Below, piece by piece: positions 36,056 to 42,670 of a DNA stretch of 64,000 nt. A program made the position numbers and the translations under genes. The stretch comes from Sphingomonas sp. Leaf407. Its GTDB lineage: Bacteria > Pseudomonadota > Alphaproteobacteria > Sphingomonadales > Sphingomonadaceae. The notes under the pieces are model-generated. The model was not told the DNA's origin and searched no databases. It worked only from the letters and a program-made list of their open reading frames with translations. The number at the start of each line of letters is the position of its first letter. The stretch's first letter is position 1. The DNA lies in the NCBI RefSeq assembly GCF_001425385.1, contig NZ_LMQO01000004.1, positions 186,001-250,000 on the forward strand, written 5' to 3'.

Positions 36056-36106
36056 GCGAACCAATCGCAACAAACGCGCGGTGAGTGTAAAGTTTGTAAA
36101 CTTTGG
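36056..36106. repeat. 51-bp TTTGTAAAC element, copy 1
   Basis: Starts GCGAACCAATCGCAACAAAC and ends in AAAGTTTGTAAACTTTGG, whose 7-bp arms AAAGTTT / AAACTTT form an AT-rich palindrome. It is the same length as, and about 45/51 identical to, the copy at 60758-60808. Confidence 0.85.
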
Positions 36107-36219
36107 GGGGAATTGGGCAAACACCGGATGCCGCTCAGGGCAAGGCTTCCGGTGTAGAACGGCGCTGCCCGCGCTGCCGGCCAGACCGGATAGCCATTCA
36201 GCAAAGTGCCCTCGACCCG

Positions 36220-36328
36220 CTCCCCTCCCTGACAAGGGAGGGGTTGGGGGTGGGTCGGCCGGTTGTGGAGCGCGTACGTTCACTCTCGAGCCAACCCACC
36301 CCCGGCCCCTCCCTGTCAGGGAGGGGAG
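36220..36328. repeat. Family B palindromic pair, copy 1
   Basis: Two inverted copies of CCCTCCCTGACAAGGGAGGGG with inward GGGGGTGGGT / ACCCACCCCC boxes flank a variable centre; about 109 bp. Confidence 0.93.
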
Positions 36329-36417
36329 ATGCCAGGGCTCGCTGTCCGACCGCATCTCGATCGGTCCCAGGCGTACTTCGTCCGGTACGACCTGACGTTT
36401 GATTCCTCTGCACCTAC

Positions 36418-36502
36418 CCGTCGCCCCAGCGCAGGCTGGGGCCTCAAGCGGCTCCTGCCGCGCCCGATTGCCACGAAATCCCGGCCTTCGCCGGGAATAC
36501 GT
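36418..36502. repeat. Family A variant palindromic pair
   Basis: CGTCGCCCCAGCGCAGGCTGG... and ...ATCCCGGCCTTCGCCGGG flank a centre that begins CCTCAAGCGGCTC. It is the same sub-type as the copy at 50986-51072. Confidence 0.85.
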
Positions 36503-36556
36503 CCGTCCCCCGCTTCGCCACGCCTCGCCCGGCGCGCCGTTCGGCCAGACCAAAGG

Positions 36557-36663
36557 CCACGCCACGGGCAAAGCCCGTGTCGTCGAACGGCGCTGCCAGC
36601 GCCGCCGGCCGCGCGTGCCTCGTGCGGCGCGGTGCTGCTGCGCTGCACCTTGCCCGGCGCGCG
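36557..36663. repeat. Family C module, copy 1
   Basis: Contains the hairpin CACGGGC-AAA-GCCCGTG, then GTCGAACGGCGCTGCCAGCG and CGCTGCACCTTGCCCGGCGC. It ends exactly at the uxuA stop codon. Two related modules occur in tandem at 60.9-61.2 kb, where they abut the 3' end of the histidine kinase gene. Confidence 0.85.
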
Positions 36664-37836
36664 CTACGCCTTGCTCAGCGCCTCGACCCCTCGCTCCAAC
36701 CCCCGCAACTCCGCCAACCCCCGCAATCGCCCGATCGCGGTATAGCCCGGATTGCTCCCCGACTTGGCAAGGTCGTCGAGCATCTGATGCCCATGGTCCG
36801 GCCGCATCGGGATCGACCGGCCTTCCGCCACCGACAGCTTGTGGACCGCCTGCACCACCGCGACCATGTCGACCTGTCCGTCGAGATGCTCCGCCTCATG
36901 GAACGCGCCCGGCGCGTCCGCCGCGACGTTGCGCAGATGGAGGAAGCCGATCCGCGATCCGAAGCGCTCGACCATCGCCGGCAGGTCGTTGTCGGGGCGC
37001 ACGCCGAGCGATCCGGTACACAGACAGAGGCCATTCGACGCATTAGGCACGGCGGCGAAGAGGCGGTCGAGATCGGCGGCGGTGCTCACCACCCGCGGCA
37101 GGCCGAACAGCGGCATCGGCGGATCGTCGGGATGGACCACCAGTTGCACGCCAAGGGCATCGGCATGCGGACATACGTCGCGCAGGAACGCCACGTGATG
37201 CTCGGCCAGCCGCCCGGCATCGATCCCGGCATAGGACGACAGCGCCTGCGCGAAATCGGCGGTGGTGAACCCTTCCTCGCTGCCCGGCAGCCCGGCGATG
37301 ATCGTGCGCTCCAGCGCCGTCCGCTCGCCCTCGTCCATGCCCGCGAACCGCGCCGCCGCGCGCTCCAGCGTCGCTGCGTCATACGCCGCCTCCGCGCCGG
37401 CGCGCCGGAGCATATGCACGTCATAGGCCGCGACGGCATCCAGCTCGAAGCGCAGCGCCTTCGCTCCCGTCAGCAGTTCCCAGCCGAGGTCGGTCCGCGT
37501 CCAGTCGAGCACCGGCATGAAATTATAGGTGATGACGCGGATGCCGCATTCGGCAAGATTGGTCAGACTCTCGCGATACGCCGCGACATGCGCGTCGCGT
37601 TCGGGGCCGGCGGTCTTGATCGCCTCCGACACCGGCAGGCTCTCGACGACGTCCCACGTCATCCCCGCCGCCTCGATCAGCGCCTGACGTTCGCGGATCG
37701 CCTCGACCGGCCAGACCTCGCCGTTGGGGATCGCGTGCAGCGCGCTCACCACGCCGCTGCACCCCGCCTGTCGAATGTCCCGAAGCGACACGGGGTCGGA
37801 CGGACCGAACCACCGCATCGTCTGTCGCATGCGCAT
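36664..37836 (-). CDS. uxuA: Mannonate dehydratase
   Basis: 390 aa TIM-barrel enzyme converting D-mannonate to 2-dehydro-3-deoxy-D-gluconate in glucuronate catabolism. MRWFGPSDPVSLRDIRQAG and VVSALHAIPNGEVW are typical of UxuA, as are VITYNFMPVLDWTRTDL, VHPDDPP, LCTGSLG and MRPDHGHQ, which include the metal-binding His and Cys residues. ATG at 37836 has GGAG 6 nt upstream; a GTG 3 nt earlier is too close to it. uxuB and uxaC are not adjacent, so the rest of the pathway must lie elsewhere. It is divergent from a GntR-type regulator with a palindrome between them. Confidence 0.95.
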   Translation of the reverse strand: MRMRQTMRWFGPSDPVSLRDIRQAGCSGVVSALHAIPNGEVWPVEAIRERQALIEAAGMTWDVVESLPVSEAIKTAGPERDAHVAAYRESLTNLAECGIRVITYNFMPVLDWTRTDLGWELLTGAKALRFELDAVAAYDVHMLRRAGAEAAYDAATLERAAARFAGMDEGERTALERTIIAGLPGSEEGFTTADFAQALSSYAGIDAGRLAEHHVAFLRDVCPHADALGVQLVVHPDDPPMPLFGLPRVVSTAADLDRLFAAVPNASNGLCLCTGSLGVRPDNDLPAMVERFGSRIGFLHLRNVAADAPGAFHEAEHLDGQVDMVAVVQAVHKLSVAEGRSIPMRPDHGHQMLDDLAKSGSNPGYTAIGRLRGLAELRGLERGVEALSKA

Positions 37837-37852
37837 CACCCACTCCTGTCAT

Positions 37853-37863
37853 ACCAATCTGGT
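37853..37863. promoter_or_regulatory. Putative GntR operator between uxuA and its regulator
   Basis: ACCA-ATC-TGGT is a perfect inverted repeat with near-symmetric flanks (ATACCA...TGGTTAT). It sits 17 bp upstream of the uxuA start in the divergent 106-bp gap. FadR-subfamily GntR regulators of hexuronate genes bind similar short TGGT/ACCA palindromes. Confidence 0.55.
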
Positions 37864-37942
37864 TATTGGCCTGACCTAAGCGATGTAGCCGGAGTCGTCG
37901 AGCCGGAATTGACATCGTCGATCGTTCGGTTAGCCCCGTGGC

Positions 37943-38689
37943 ATGAACGACGCGGGCAATTACCGACTCTATGTGAAAGTCTCGGCCGACATCGCACGGC
38001 AGATCACCGAGGGCGACTATGCCATCGGCGCGCGCCTGCCGCCCGAACGGGTACTGGCGCAGACCTATGGCGTGTCGCGCCCGACGGTGCGCGAGGCGAT
38101 CATCGCGCTGGAAGTCGACGGGATGGTCGAGGTGCGGATGGGATCGGGCGTCTATGTCGTCGCCGCGGTGCCGCGCGGCGGCATCGCCGCCTATCCCGAC
38201 ATGGGCCCGTTCGAGGTGCTGGAGGCACGGCGCGCGGTGGAGGGCGAGGTGGCGACGATCGCCGCCGGCCGCATCACCCCCGACGCGCTCGCCGAACTGG
38301 ATGGGTTGCTGGCCGAAATGGCGGCGGCCGAGGATTATCAGGTGAGCGAACGCGCCGACCGCGATTTCCACCTCGCGATCGCGCGGGCGACCGGCAACAG
38401 CGGCTTCGTCGCGGTGATCGACATGCTGTGGCAGGCGCGCAACCGCTCGCCGCAATATCTGCTGATGAGCGAAAAGGCGCATGCCGCCGGCGTCTTTCCG
38501 CGCCACGACGAACATGTCGCCATTCTCGACGCGCTGCGGTCGGGCGACGGCGCGCGCGCCGGCCAGGCGATGCGCGGCCACATCACCCGCGTCCTCGAAT
38601 CGTTCATGCACGCGACCGAAATCAACGAGGTCGAACGCATGCGCCAACGCTTCGCCCGCGAACGCGAACGCTTCCTCTCGACGCGCTAG
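37943..38689 (+). CDS. GntR/FadR-family transcriptional regulator
   Basis: 248 aa. The winged helix-turn-helix (about 10-75) carries LPPERVLAQTYGVSRPTVRE, a strong GntR signature. The C-terminal FCD ligand domain (about 90-220) has FEVLEARRAVEGEVATIAA, DRDFHLAIARATGNSGF and RHDEHVAILDAL, with the Asp/His residues that bind metal in this family. Its divergence from uxuA suggests an UxuR/ExuR-like repressor sensing a hexuronate or its aldonate. It overlaps the 3' end of the convergent ohrR by 4 bp. Confidence 0.9.
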   Translation: MNDAGNYRLYVKVSADIARQITEGDYAIGARLPPERVLAQTYGVSRPTVREAIIALEVDGMVEVRMGSGVYVVAAVPRGGIAAYPDMGPFEVLEARRAVEGEVATIAAGRITPDALAELDGLLAEMAAAEDYQVSERADRDFHLAIARATGNSGFVAVIDMLWQARNRSPQYLLMSEKAHAAGVFPRHDEHVAILDALRSGDGARAGQAMRGHITRVLESFMHATEINEVERMRQRFARERERFLSTR

Positions 38690-39126
38690 GGTTTTTCGTC
38701 CCCCGCCAACGCCCGGCGCAGCGCCTGCACCTCGGCGGTCAGCGCGGCGACGCCGGCCTCGTCCAGCCCGCTGCGCGCGAACGCCACCTGCGCCAGACAA
38801 TGGCTGTCGCCCCGCATCGCCCGGCCGGCATCGGTCAGCCGGACCAGCACCTGCCGCTCGTCCTGCGCCGCGCGTTCGCGCGTCACCAGCCCGGCGGCGG
38901 CCAGCCGCTTGACCAGCGGCGTGACCGTGCTCGACTCGAGCGCCAGCCGCTCGGCGATTGCGCCAATCGTCCGCCCGTCCACCTCCCACAGCGCATGCAG
39001 CACGAGATATTGCGGATAGGTGATGCCCAGCCGGTCGAGCAGCGGCTTGTACACCCGGGTCATCGCCATCGACGCGCCATAAAGCGCGAAGCAAAGCTGC
39101 CGGTCGAGCGGGATCGAAGCGTCCAT
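38686..39126 (-). CDS. ohrR: MarR-family organic peroxide sensor OhrR
   Basis: 146 aa MarR-type dimeric repressor. The reactive N-terminal cysteine is present in QLCFALYGAS (C12), as in OhrR, where peroxide oxidation of this Cys releases DNA. The winged helix carries TIGAIAERLALESSTVTPLV and KRLAAAGLVTRER. It is divergent from ohr, with a palindrome in the 102-bp gap that it probably binds, controlling both genes. Confidence 0.93.
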   Translation of the reverse strand: MDASIPLDRQLCFALYGASMAMTRVYKPLLDRLGITYPQYLVLHALWEVDGRTIGAIAERLALESSTVTPLVKRLAAAGLVTRERAAQDERQVLVRLTDAGRAMRGDSHCLAQVAFARSGLDEAGVAALTAEVQALRRALAGDEKP

Positions 39127-39192
39127 TACCCTACCCTACACCCTTGGCGGAGCGTCCCCAAGCTTCGCACTAGACATTATGCCGCACCGATA

Positions 39193-39206
39193 TATATCGC
39201 GATATA
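39193..39206. promoter_or_regulatory. Putative OhrR operator
   Basis: TATATCGCGATATA is a perfect 14-bp palindrome embedded in a longer AT-rich symmetric stretch in the ohrR-ohr gap. A TAGACA (39171-39176) with TATATC 16 bp on would place it over the ohr -10. Confidence 0.6.
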
Positions 39207-39228
39207 GATTATCGCGAAAGGAACCAGC

Positions 39229-39654
39229 GTGAGCGTTGATGTCAAATACCGCACCACCGCCACCGCCACCGGCGGCCGCGAAGGCACCGCCGCCAGCGAG
39301 GATGGCCGCTTCACCGCCAAGCTGTCGACGCCGCGCGAACTGGGCGGCGCGGGTGGCGACGGCACCAACCCCGAACAATTGTTCGCGGCGGGCTATTCGG
39401 CCTGTTTCATCGGCGCGCTGAAGGTCGCCGGACAGCAGTTGAAGCTGAAGGTGCCCGACGATACGCAGGTGACGGCGACGGTCGGCATCGGTCCGCAGGC
39501 GGCGGGCGGCTTCGGCATCACCGCCGATCTTCGGGTGGCGCTCCCCGGCCTCGACCCCGCCGATGCGCAGCGGCTGGTTGATACCGCGCACACCATCTGC
39601 CCCTATTCGAACGCGACGCGCGGCAATGTCGACGTCGGCCTCACCCTCGCCTGA
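39229..39654 (+). CDS. ohr: Organic hydroperoxide resistance protein
   Basis: 141 aa Ohr/OsmC-fold thiol peroxidase that reduces organic hydroperoxides. Both catalytic cysteines are present: C59 in AAGYSACF and C124 in [16 protein letters not shown] start with AAAGGA about 7 nt upstream. It is paired divergently with its sensor ohrR. Confidence 0.96.
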   Translation: MSVDVKYRTTATATGGREGTAASEDGRFTAKLSTPRELGGAGGDGTNPEQLFAAGYSACFIGALKVAGQQLKLKVPDDTQVTATVGIGPQAAGGFGITADLRVALPGLDPADAQRLVDTAHTICPYSNATRGNVDVGLTLA

Positions 39655-39740
39655 TACGGAAGCGGACGGAGCGGTTGCGCATGGTTGGACGCGCGCGACC
39701 GCTCCCCATATCGGGCCGGTTGTTCTCCCACGGAGTCCCC

Positions 39741-40181
39741 ATGACCGACTATCGCAAGACCGACGCGGCGATCGCCCGCCTGACCCCCGAACAATTTTAC
39801 GTGACGCAGCAAAGCGGCACCGAACGCCCCGGCACCGGCGAATATCTGAACGAGAAGCGCGCCGGCATCTATGTCGACATCGTCTCGGGCGAGCCGCTGT
39901 TCGCGTCGGCCGACAAGTTCGATTCGCATTGCGGTTGGCCGAGCTTCACCAAGCCGATCGAGCCGGCCAACGTCGCCGAACTGCGCGACGTGACCCACGG
40001 CATGGTCCGCACCGAAGTCCGCTCGGCGGGCGGCGACAGCCATCTCGGCCATGTCTTCCCCGACGGTCCGCGCGACCGGGGGGGCCTGCGCTACTGCATC
40101 AACTCGGCGGCACTGCGCTTCGTGCCGCGCGACGCGATGGAGGCCGAGGGCTATGGCGCCTATCTCGATCAGGTCGAATAG
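39741..40181 (+). CDS. msrB: Peptide-methionine (R)-S-oxide reductase MsrB
   Basis: 146 aa. Reduces methionine-R-sulfoxide in proteins. The catalytic Cys is C119 in [11 protein letters not shown]; a second Cys (C64) is in [17 protein letters not shown] is conserved. The two CxxC pairs that bind zinc in E. coli MsrB are replaced (VDIVSG and SAGG), so this is the zinc-free type. ATG at 39741 was chosen because the upstream extension in frame lacks family similarity. It lies 86 bp after ohr on the same strand and could share the oxidative-stress response. Confidence 0.94.
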   Translation: MTDYRKTDAAIARLTPEQFYVTQQSGTERPGTGEYLNEKRAGIYVDIVSGEPLFASADKFDSHCGWPSFTKPIEPANVAELRDVTHGMVRTEVRSAGGDSHLGHVFPDGPRDRGGLRYCINSAALRFVPRDAMEAEGYGAYLDQVE

Positions 40182-40187
40182 CGCCGA

Positions 40188-40649
40188 TCACCGCCGCCGG
40201 GCGAACTGCGCCCCGGCGGCGGTCAGCAATCCGAAGATCAGGTGATTGGCACCGTGCAGGCCGATCGTGCTCCTGCCCGCGCGCCATTCGGGTTGCTTGA
40301 CGCCGAGCAGCGGCCCGACGATCCAGTGCATCGCGCCATAGAATGCCAGCCCGAACCCGACGCCCGACGGGATGACCGCCACATCGTCGCGCGTGATCGC
40401 GACATAGGTCGCGGCGGCAGCGGCCGACAGCAACAAATGCCCGCCCTGCACCACCGCCTGCTCGCCGGCCGAGGGCAGCCGGTCGGCCGGCGGTGTCTCC
40501 AGTCCCAGCTTCTCCGCCGCCTTGCGCTCCAACACCGCCAGTTCGGACGGCTTGCCGCTCCTGCGCTCGCCCGCGATCAGCAACGCGGTGATGCCGAGGC
40601 CCGCCAGCACGCCGCCTGCGACCGCGCCCGCCATCCGACTGCTATCCAT
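40188..40649 (-). CDS. Small membrane protein of unknown function
   Basis: 153 aa from MDSSRMAGAVAGG. Three to four hydrophobic segments: AVAGGVLAGLGITALLIA, HLLLSAAAAATYVAI, VGFGLAFYGAMHWIVGPLLG and LIFGLLTAAGAQFA. The MHWIVGPLLGV motif recalls YagU/DUF1440-type inner-membrane proteins, but the match is weak. It is divergent from the radical SAM gene with an 88-bp gap containing the LexA-type box, so SOS control of this gene is possible. Confidence 0.65.
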   Translation of the reverse strand: MDSSRMAGAVAGGVLAGLGITALLIAGERRSGKPSELAVLERKAAEKLGLETPPADRLPSAGEQAVVQGGHLLLSAAAAATYVAITRDDVAVIPSGVGFGLAFYGAMHWIVGPLLGVKQPEWRAGRSTIGLHGANHLIFGLLTAAGAQFARRR

Positions 40650-40702
40650 CGCCCATATCCTCGCCTCTGTCCTGCCGGTACAACCGGCACCGCCGGTGAT
40701 GG

Positions 40703-40735
40703 TTGCCGCCGGCCCCATGCGAACATATATTGAAC
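40703..40735 (+). promoter_or_regulatory. SOS promoter with LexA-type box over the -10
   Basis: TTGCCG (40703-40708), a 17-bp spacer and TATATT (40726-40731) form a good promoter. GAAC-N7-GAAC at 40721-40735, the alphaproteobacterial LexA recognition pattern read on this strand, encloses the -10 completely. The predicted start site, 7 nt after the -10, is the A of the ATG at 40738. Confidence 0.72.
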
Positions 40736-40737
40736 AG

Positions 40738-41985
40738 ATGGCGCAACTCGACACTCGCGAGAAACTGGCGATCCTGGCGGATGCCGCCAAATATGATGCG
40801 TCGTGCGCATCGTCCGGCACCGCCAAACGCAACTCGCGCGACGGCAAGGGGCTGGGCTCGACCGAAGGCATGGGCATCTGCCACGCCTATGCCCCCGACG
40901 GCCGCTGCATCTCGCTGCTCAAGATCCTGCTGACCAATAGCTGCATCTTCGACTGCCATTACTGCATCAACCGCAAATCCTCGAACGTCCGCCGCGCGCG
41001 CTTCACCGCGCAGGAGGTCGTCGCGCTGACGCTCAGCTTCTATCGCCGTAATTATATCGAGGGGCTGTTCCTCTCCTCGGGGATCATCGGGTCGTCGAAC
41101 TACACGATGGAACAGATGGTCGAGGTCGCGCGGTCGCTGCGCGAGGATCACGACTTTCGCGGCTATATCCACCTCAAGACGATCCCCGACGCTGATCCCG
41201 AACTGGTGCGCCTCGCCGGGGTCCATGCCGATCGCGTGTCGATCAACGTCGAACTGCCGACCGTCGGCGGCCTCAAGCGCCTCGCGCCCGAGAAATCTAG
41301 CGAACGGATCGAAGGCGCGATGAAGGACGTCGCCCATGCTATCACCGACGGTCAGGATGCGCGCAAACGCTACAAGTCGGCCCCCAAATTCGCCCCCGCC
41401 GGGCAATCGACGCAGATGATCGTTGGCGCCGATGCCGCGACCGACCGCGACATCGTGACCAAGGCATCGACGCTGTACGACCGTTATGCCCTGCGCCGAG
41501 TCTATTATTCGGCGTTCAGCCCGATCCCGCAGGCGTCCGCCGTGCTGCCGTTGCAACGCCCGCCGCTGATGCGCGAACACCGGCTGTACCAGTCCGACTG
41601 GCTGATGCGCTTCTACGACTATTCGCCGCAGGACGTCCGCGCCGCCGCCGACGACGCGACCGGCATGCTGCCGCTCGACATCGATCCCAAGCTCGCCTGG
41701 GCGCTGAAATTCCGCGACCGCTTCCCGGTCGACGTCAACCGCGCGCCACGCGAGATGCTGCTGCGCGTGCCGGGGCTGGGGATGAAGGCGGTGGGCTCGA
41801 TCCTGTCGGCGCGGCGCTGGCGGCAACTGACGCTGGCCGATGTCGGCCGGCTGACCGTCTCGGTCACGAAGCTGCGCCCGTTCATCATCGCCAGCGACTG
41901 GCGCCCGGTGGTCCTGTCCGACCGCGCCGAACTGCGCCCGGTCGTGGCGCCGAAACGCGAGCAACTGGAGTTGTTCGCGGCCTGA
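40738..41985 (+). CDS. Radical SAM protein, putative DNA repair/modification
   Basis: 415 aa. The radical SAM cluster motif CxxxCxxC is C69-C73-C76 (NSCIFDCHYCIN). The family N-terminus AQLDTREKLAILADAAKYD with CASSG and the middle GLFLSSGIIGSSNYT are those of the 'putative DNA modification/repair radical SAM' family. A helix-hairpin-helix near the C-terminus (LLRVPGLGMKAVGSI) suggests DNA binding. Members of this family occur with DUF4130/uracil-DNA-glycosylase proteins, as here. Starts upstream (ATG 40717 or 40699) are in frame, but family similarity begins at 40738. No Shine-Dalgarno precedes it, and the predicted transcript starts on this ATG. The reaction catalysed is not known. Confidence 0.88.
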   Translation: MAQLDTREKLAILADAAKYDASCASSGTAKRNSRDGKGLGSTEGMGICHAYAPDGRCISLLKILLTNSCIFDCHYCINRKSSNVRRARFTAQEVVALTLSFYRRNYIEGLFLSSGIIGSSNYTMEQMVEVARSLREDHDFRGYIHLKTIPDADPELVRLAGVHADRVSINVELPTVGGLKRLAPEKSSERIEGAMKDVAHAITDGQDARKRYKSAPKFAPAGQSTQMIVGADAATDRDIVTKASTLYDRYALRRVYYSAFSPIPQASAVLPLQRPPLMREHRLYQSDWLMRFYDYSPQDVRAAADDATGMLPLDIDPKLAWALKFRDRFPVDVNRAPREMLLRVPGLGMKAVGSILSARRWRQLTLADVGRLTVSVTKLRPFIIASDWRPVVLSDRAELRPVVAPKREQLELFAA

Positions 41986-41991
41986 CCACCT

Positions 41992-42090
41992 CGTCATTCC
42001 GGCGAAGGCCGGAATCCATGGAAACGGGCGTTAGCGATAGAGGCGATACGCCCCGTATCCATCGACCCCGGCCTGCGCCGGGGTGACGAA
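41992..42090. repeat. Family A palindromic pair in the SOS cassette
   Basis: Left arm CGTCATTCCGGCGAAGGCCG..., right arm ATCGACCCCGGCCTGCGCCG... at about 42060-42089, separated by about 38 bp. It begins 6 bp after the radical SAM stop. It could stabilise or attenuate the upstream transcript before the hemerythrin gene. Confidence 0.88.
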
Positions 42091-42193
42091 CGGCAAGAAC
42101 CAGACCACCCCTCCCCCTGCAAATCCCTCGCAAGAGAAACCTCCGCCCGCCCCCGCCGTTGCCCTGTCTTCCCTCGCCGACAAGGACCCCGCC

Positions 42194-42670
42194 ATGGCCG
42201 ACGCCCGCATCTACGCCGATCTGAAGGCCGATCACGATCGCCACCGCGACCTGCTCCAGCGGATCGACGCTGCCTCCGCCACCGACCGCGCCGACCTGTT
42301 CGAATCGTTCCGCATCGAAGTGACCGCCCACGCCGCCGCCGAGGAGGAAGCGCTCTACGCGACGATGCTCGCCAACCCCGACCTGCGCGACGAAGCGCGC
42401 CATTCGGTGTCCGAGCACAAGGAGATCGACGATTATCTGGGCAAGATCGCGAAACTCGATCCGGCGAGCAACGAATGGAACGAGCGTTTCGCCGAGATGC
42501 GCCATCGCTACGAACATCACATCGACGAGGAGGAGGAAGAGATGTTCCCCGCCGCGGCGCAAGAACTGAGCGATGCCGAAGAAGCCCGCATCGCCAAGGT
42601 GTTCGAGGATCGCAAGCCGATCGAGGCCGAACTGGCCAGGGCGGGCGAAGCGGGCGACGACCGCGACTGA
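42194..42670 (+). CDS. Hemerythrin HHE domain protein
   Basis: 158 aa, all helical. Iron-ligand-type residues are spaced as in bacterial HHE proteins: DHDRH near residue 15, then ESFRIEVTAHAAAEEEALYA, HSVSEHKEIDDYL and MRHRYEHHIDEEEEEMFP. It probably binds a di-iron centre and could sense or scavenge oxygen or NO, or store iron. ATG at 42194 has AAGGA 7 nt upstream. Its stop overlaps the udgX-fusion ATG by one base (TGATG), so the two are coupled. Confidence 0.88.
   Translation: MADARIYADLKADHDRHRDLLQRIDAASATDRADLFESFRIEVTAHAAAEEEALYATMLANPDLRDEARHSVSEHKEIDDYLGKIAKLDPASNEWNERFAEMRHRYEHHIDEEEEEMFPAAAQELSDAEEARIAKVFEDRKPIEAELARAGEAGDDRD

Larger units (their letters stand above)
35757..36663. 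other. Gene-free mosaic of repeats
   Basis: No supportable gene lies in about 900 bp between the converging rpoC and uxuA. The stretch is a string of dispersed elements. They are a REP-like hairpin (ACCCCGGAC...CCGGGGT, about 35999-36021), the 51-bp TTTGTAAAC element, a family B palindromic pair, a family A palindromic pair, and a family C module that abuts the uxuA stop. Each is listed separately. Open frames here are short and merely translate the repeats. Confidence 0.8.

Noticed and set aside
35757..36663. Small RNA or tRNA gene in the gap after rpoC
   Set aside because: All structure found there is explained by dispersed palindromic repeats; no cloverleaf or promoter-plus-terminator pair was seen.
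40674..40690. Small hairpin TGCCGGT-ACA-ACCGGCA upstream of the radical SAM gene as a riboswitch
   Set aside because: It lies upstream of the predicted start site, is only 17 bp, and has no further structure.
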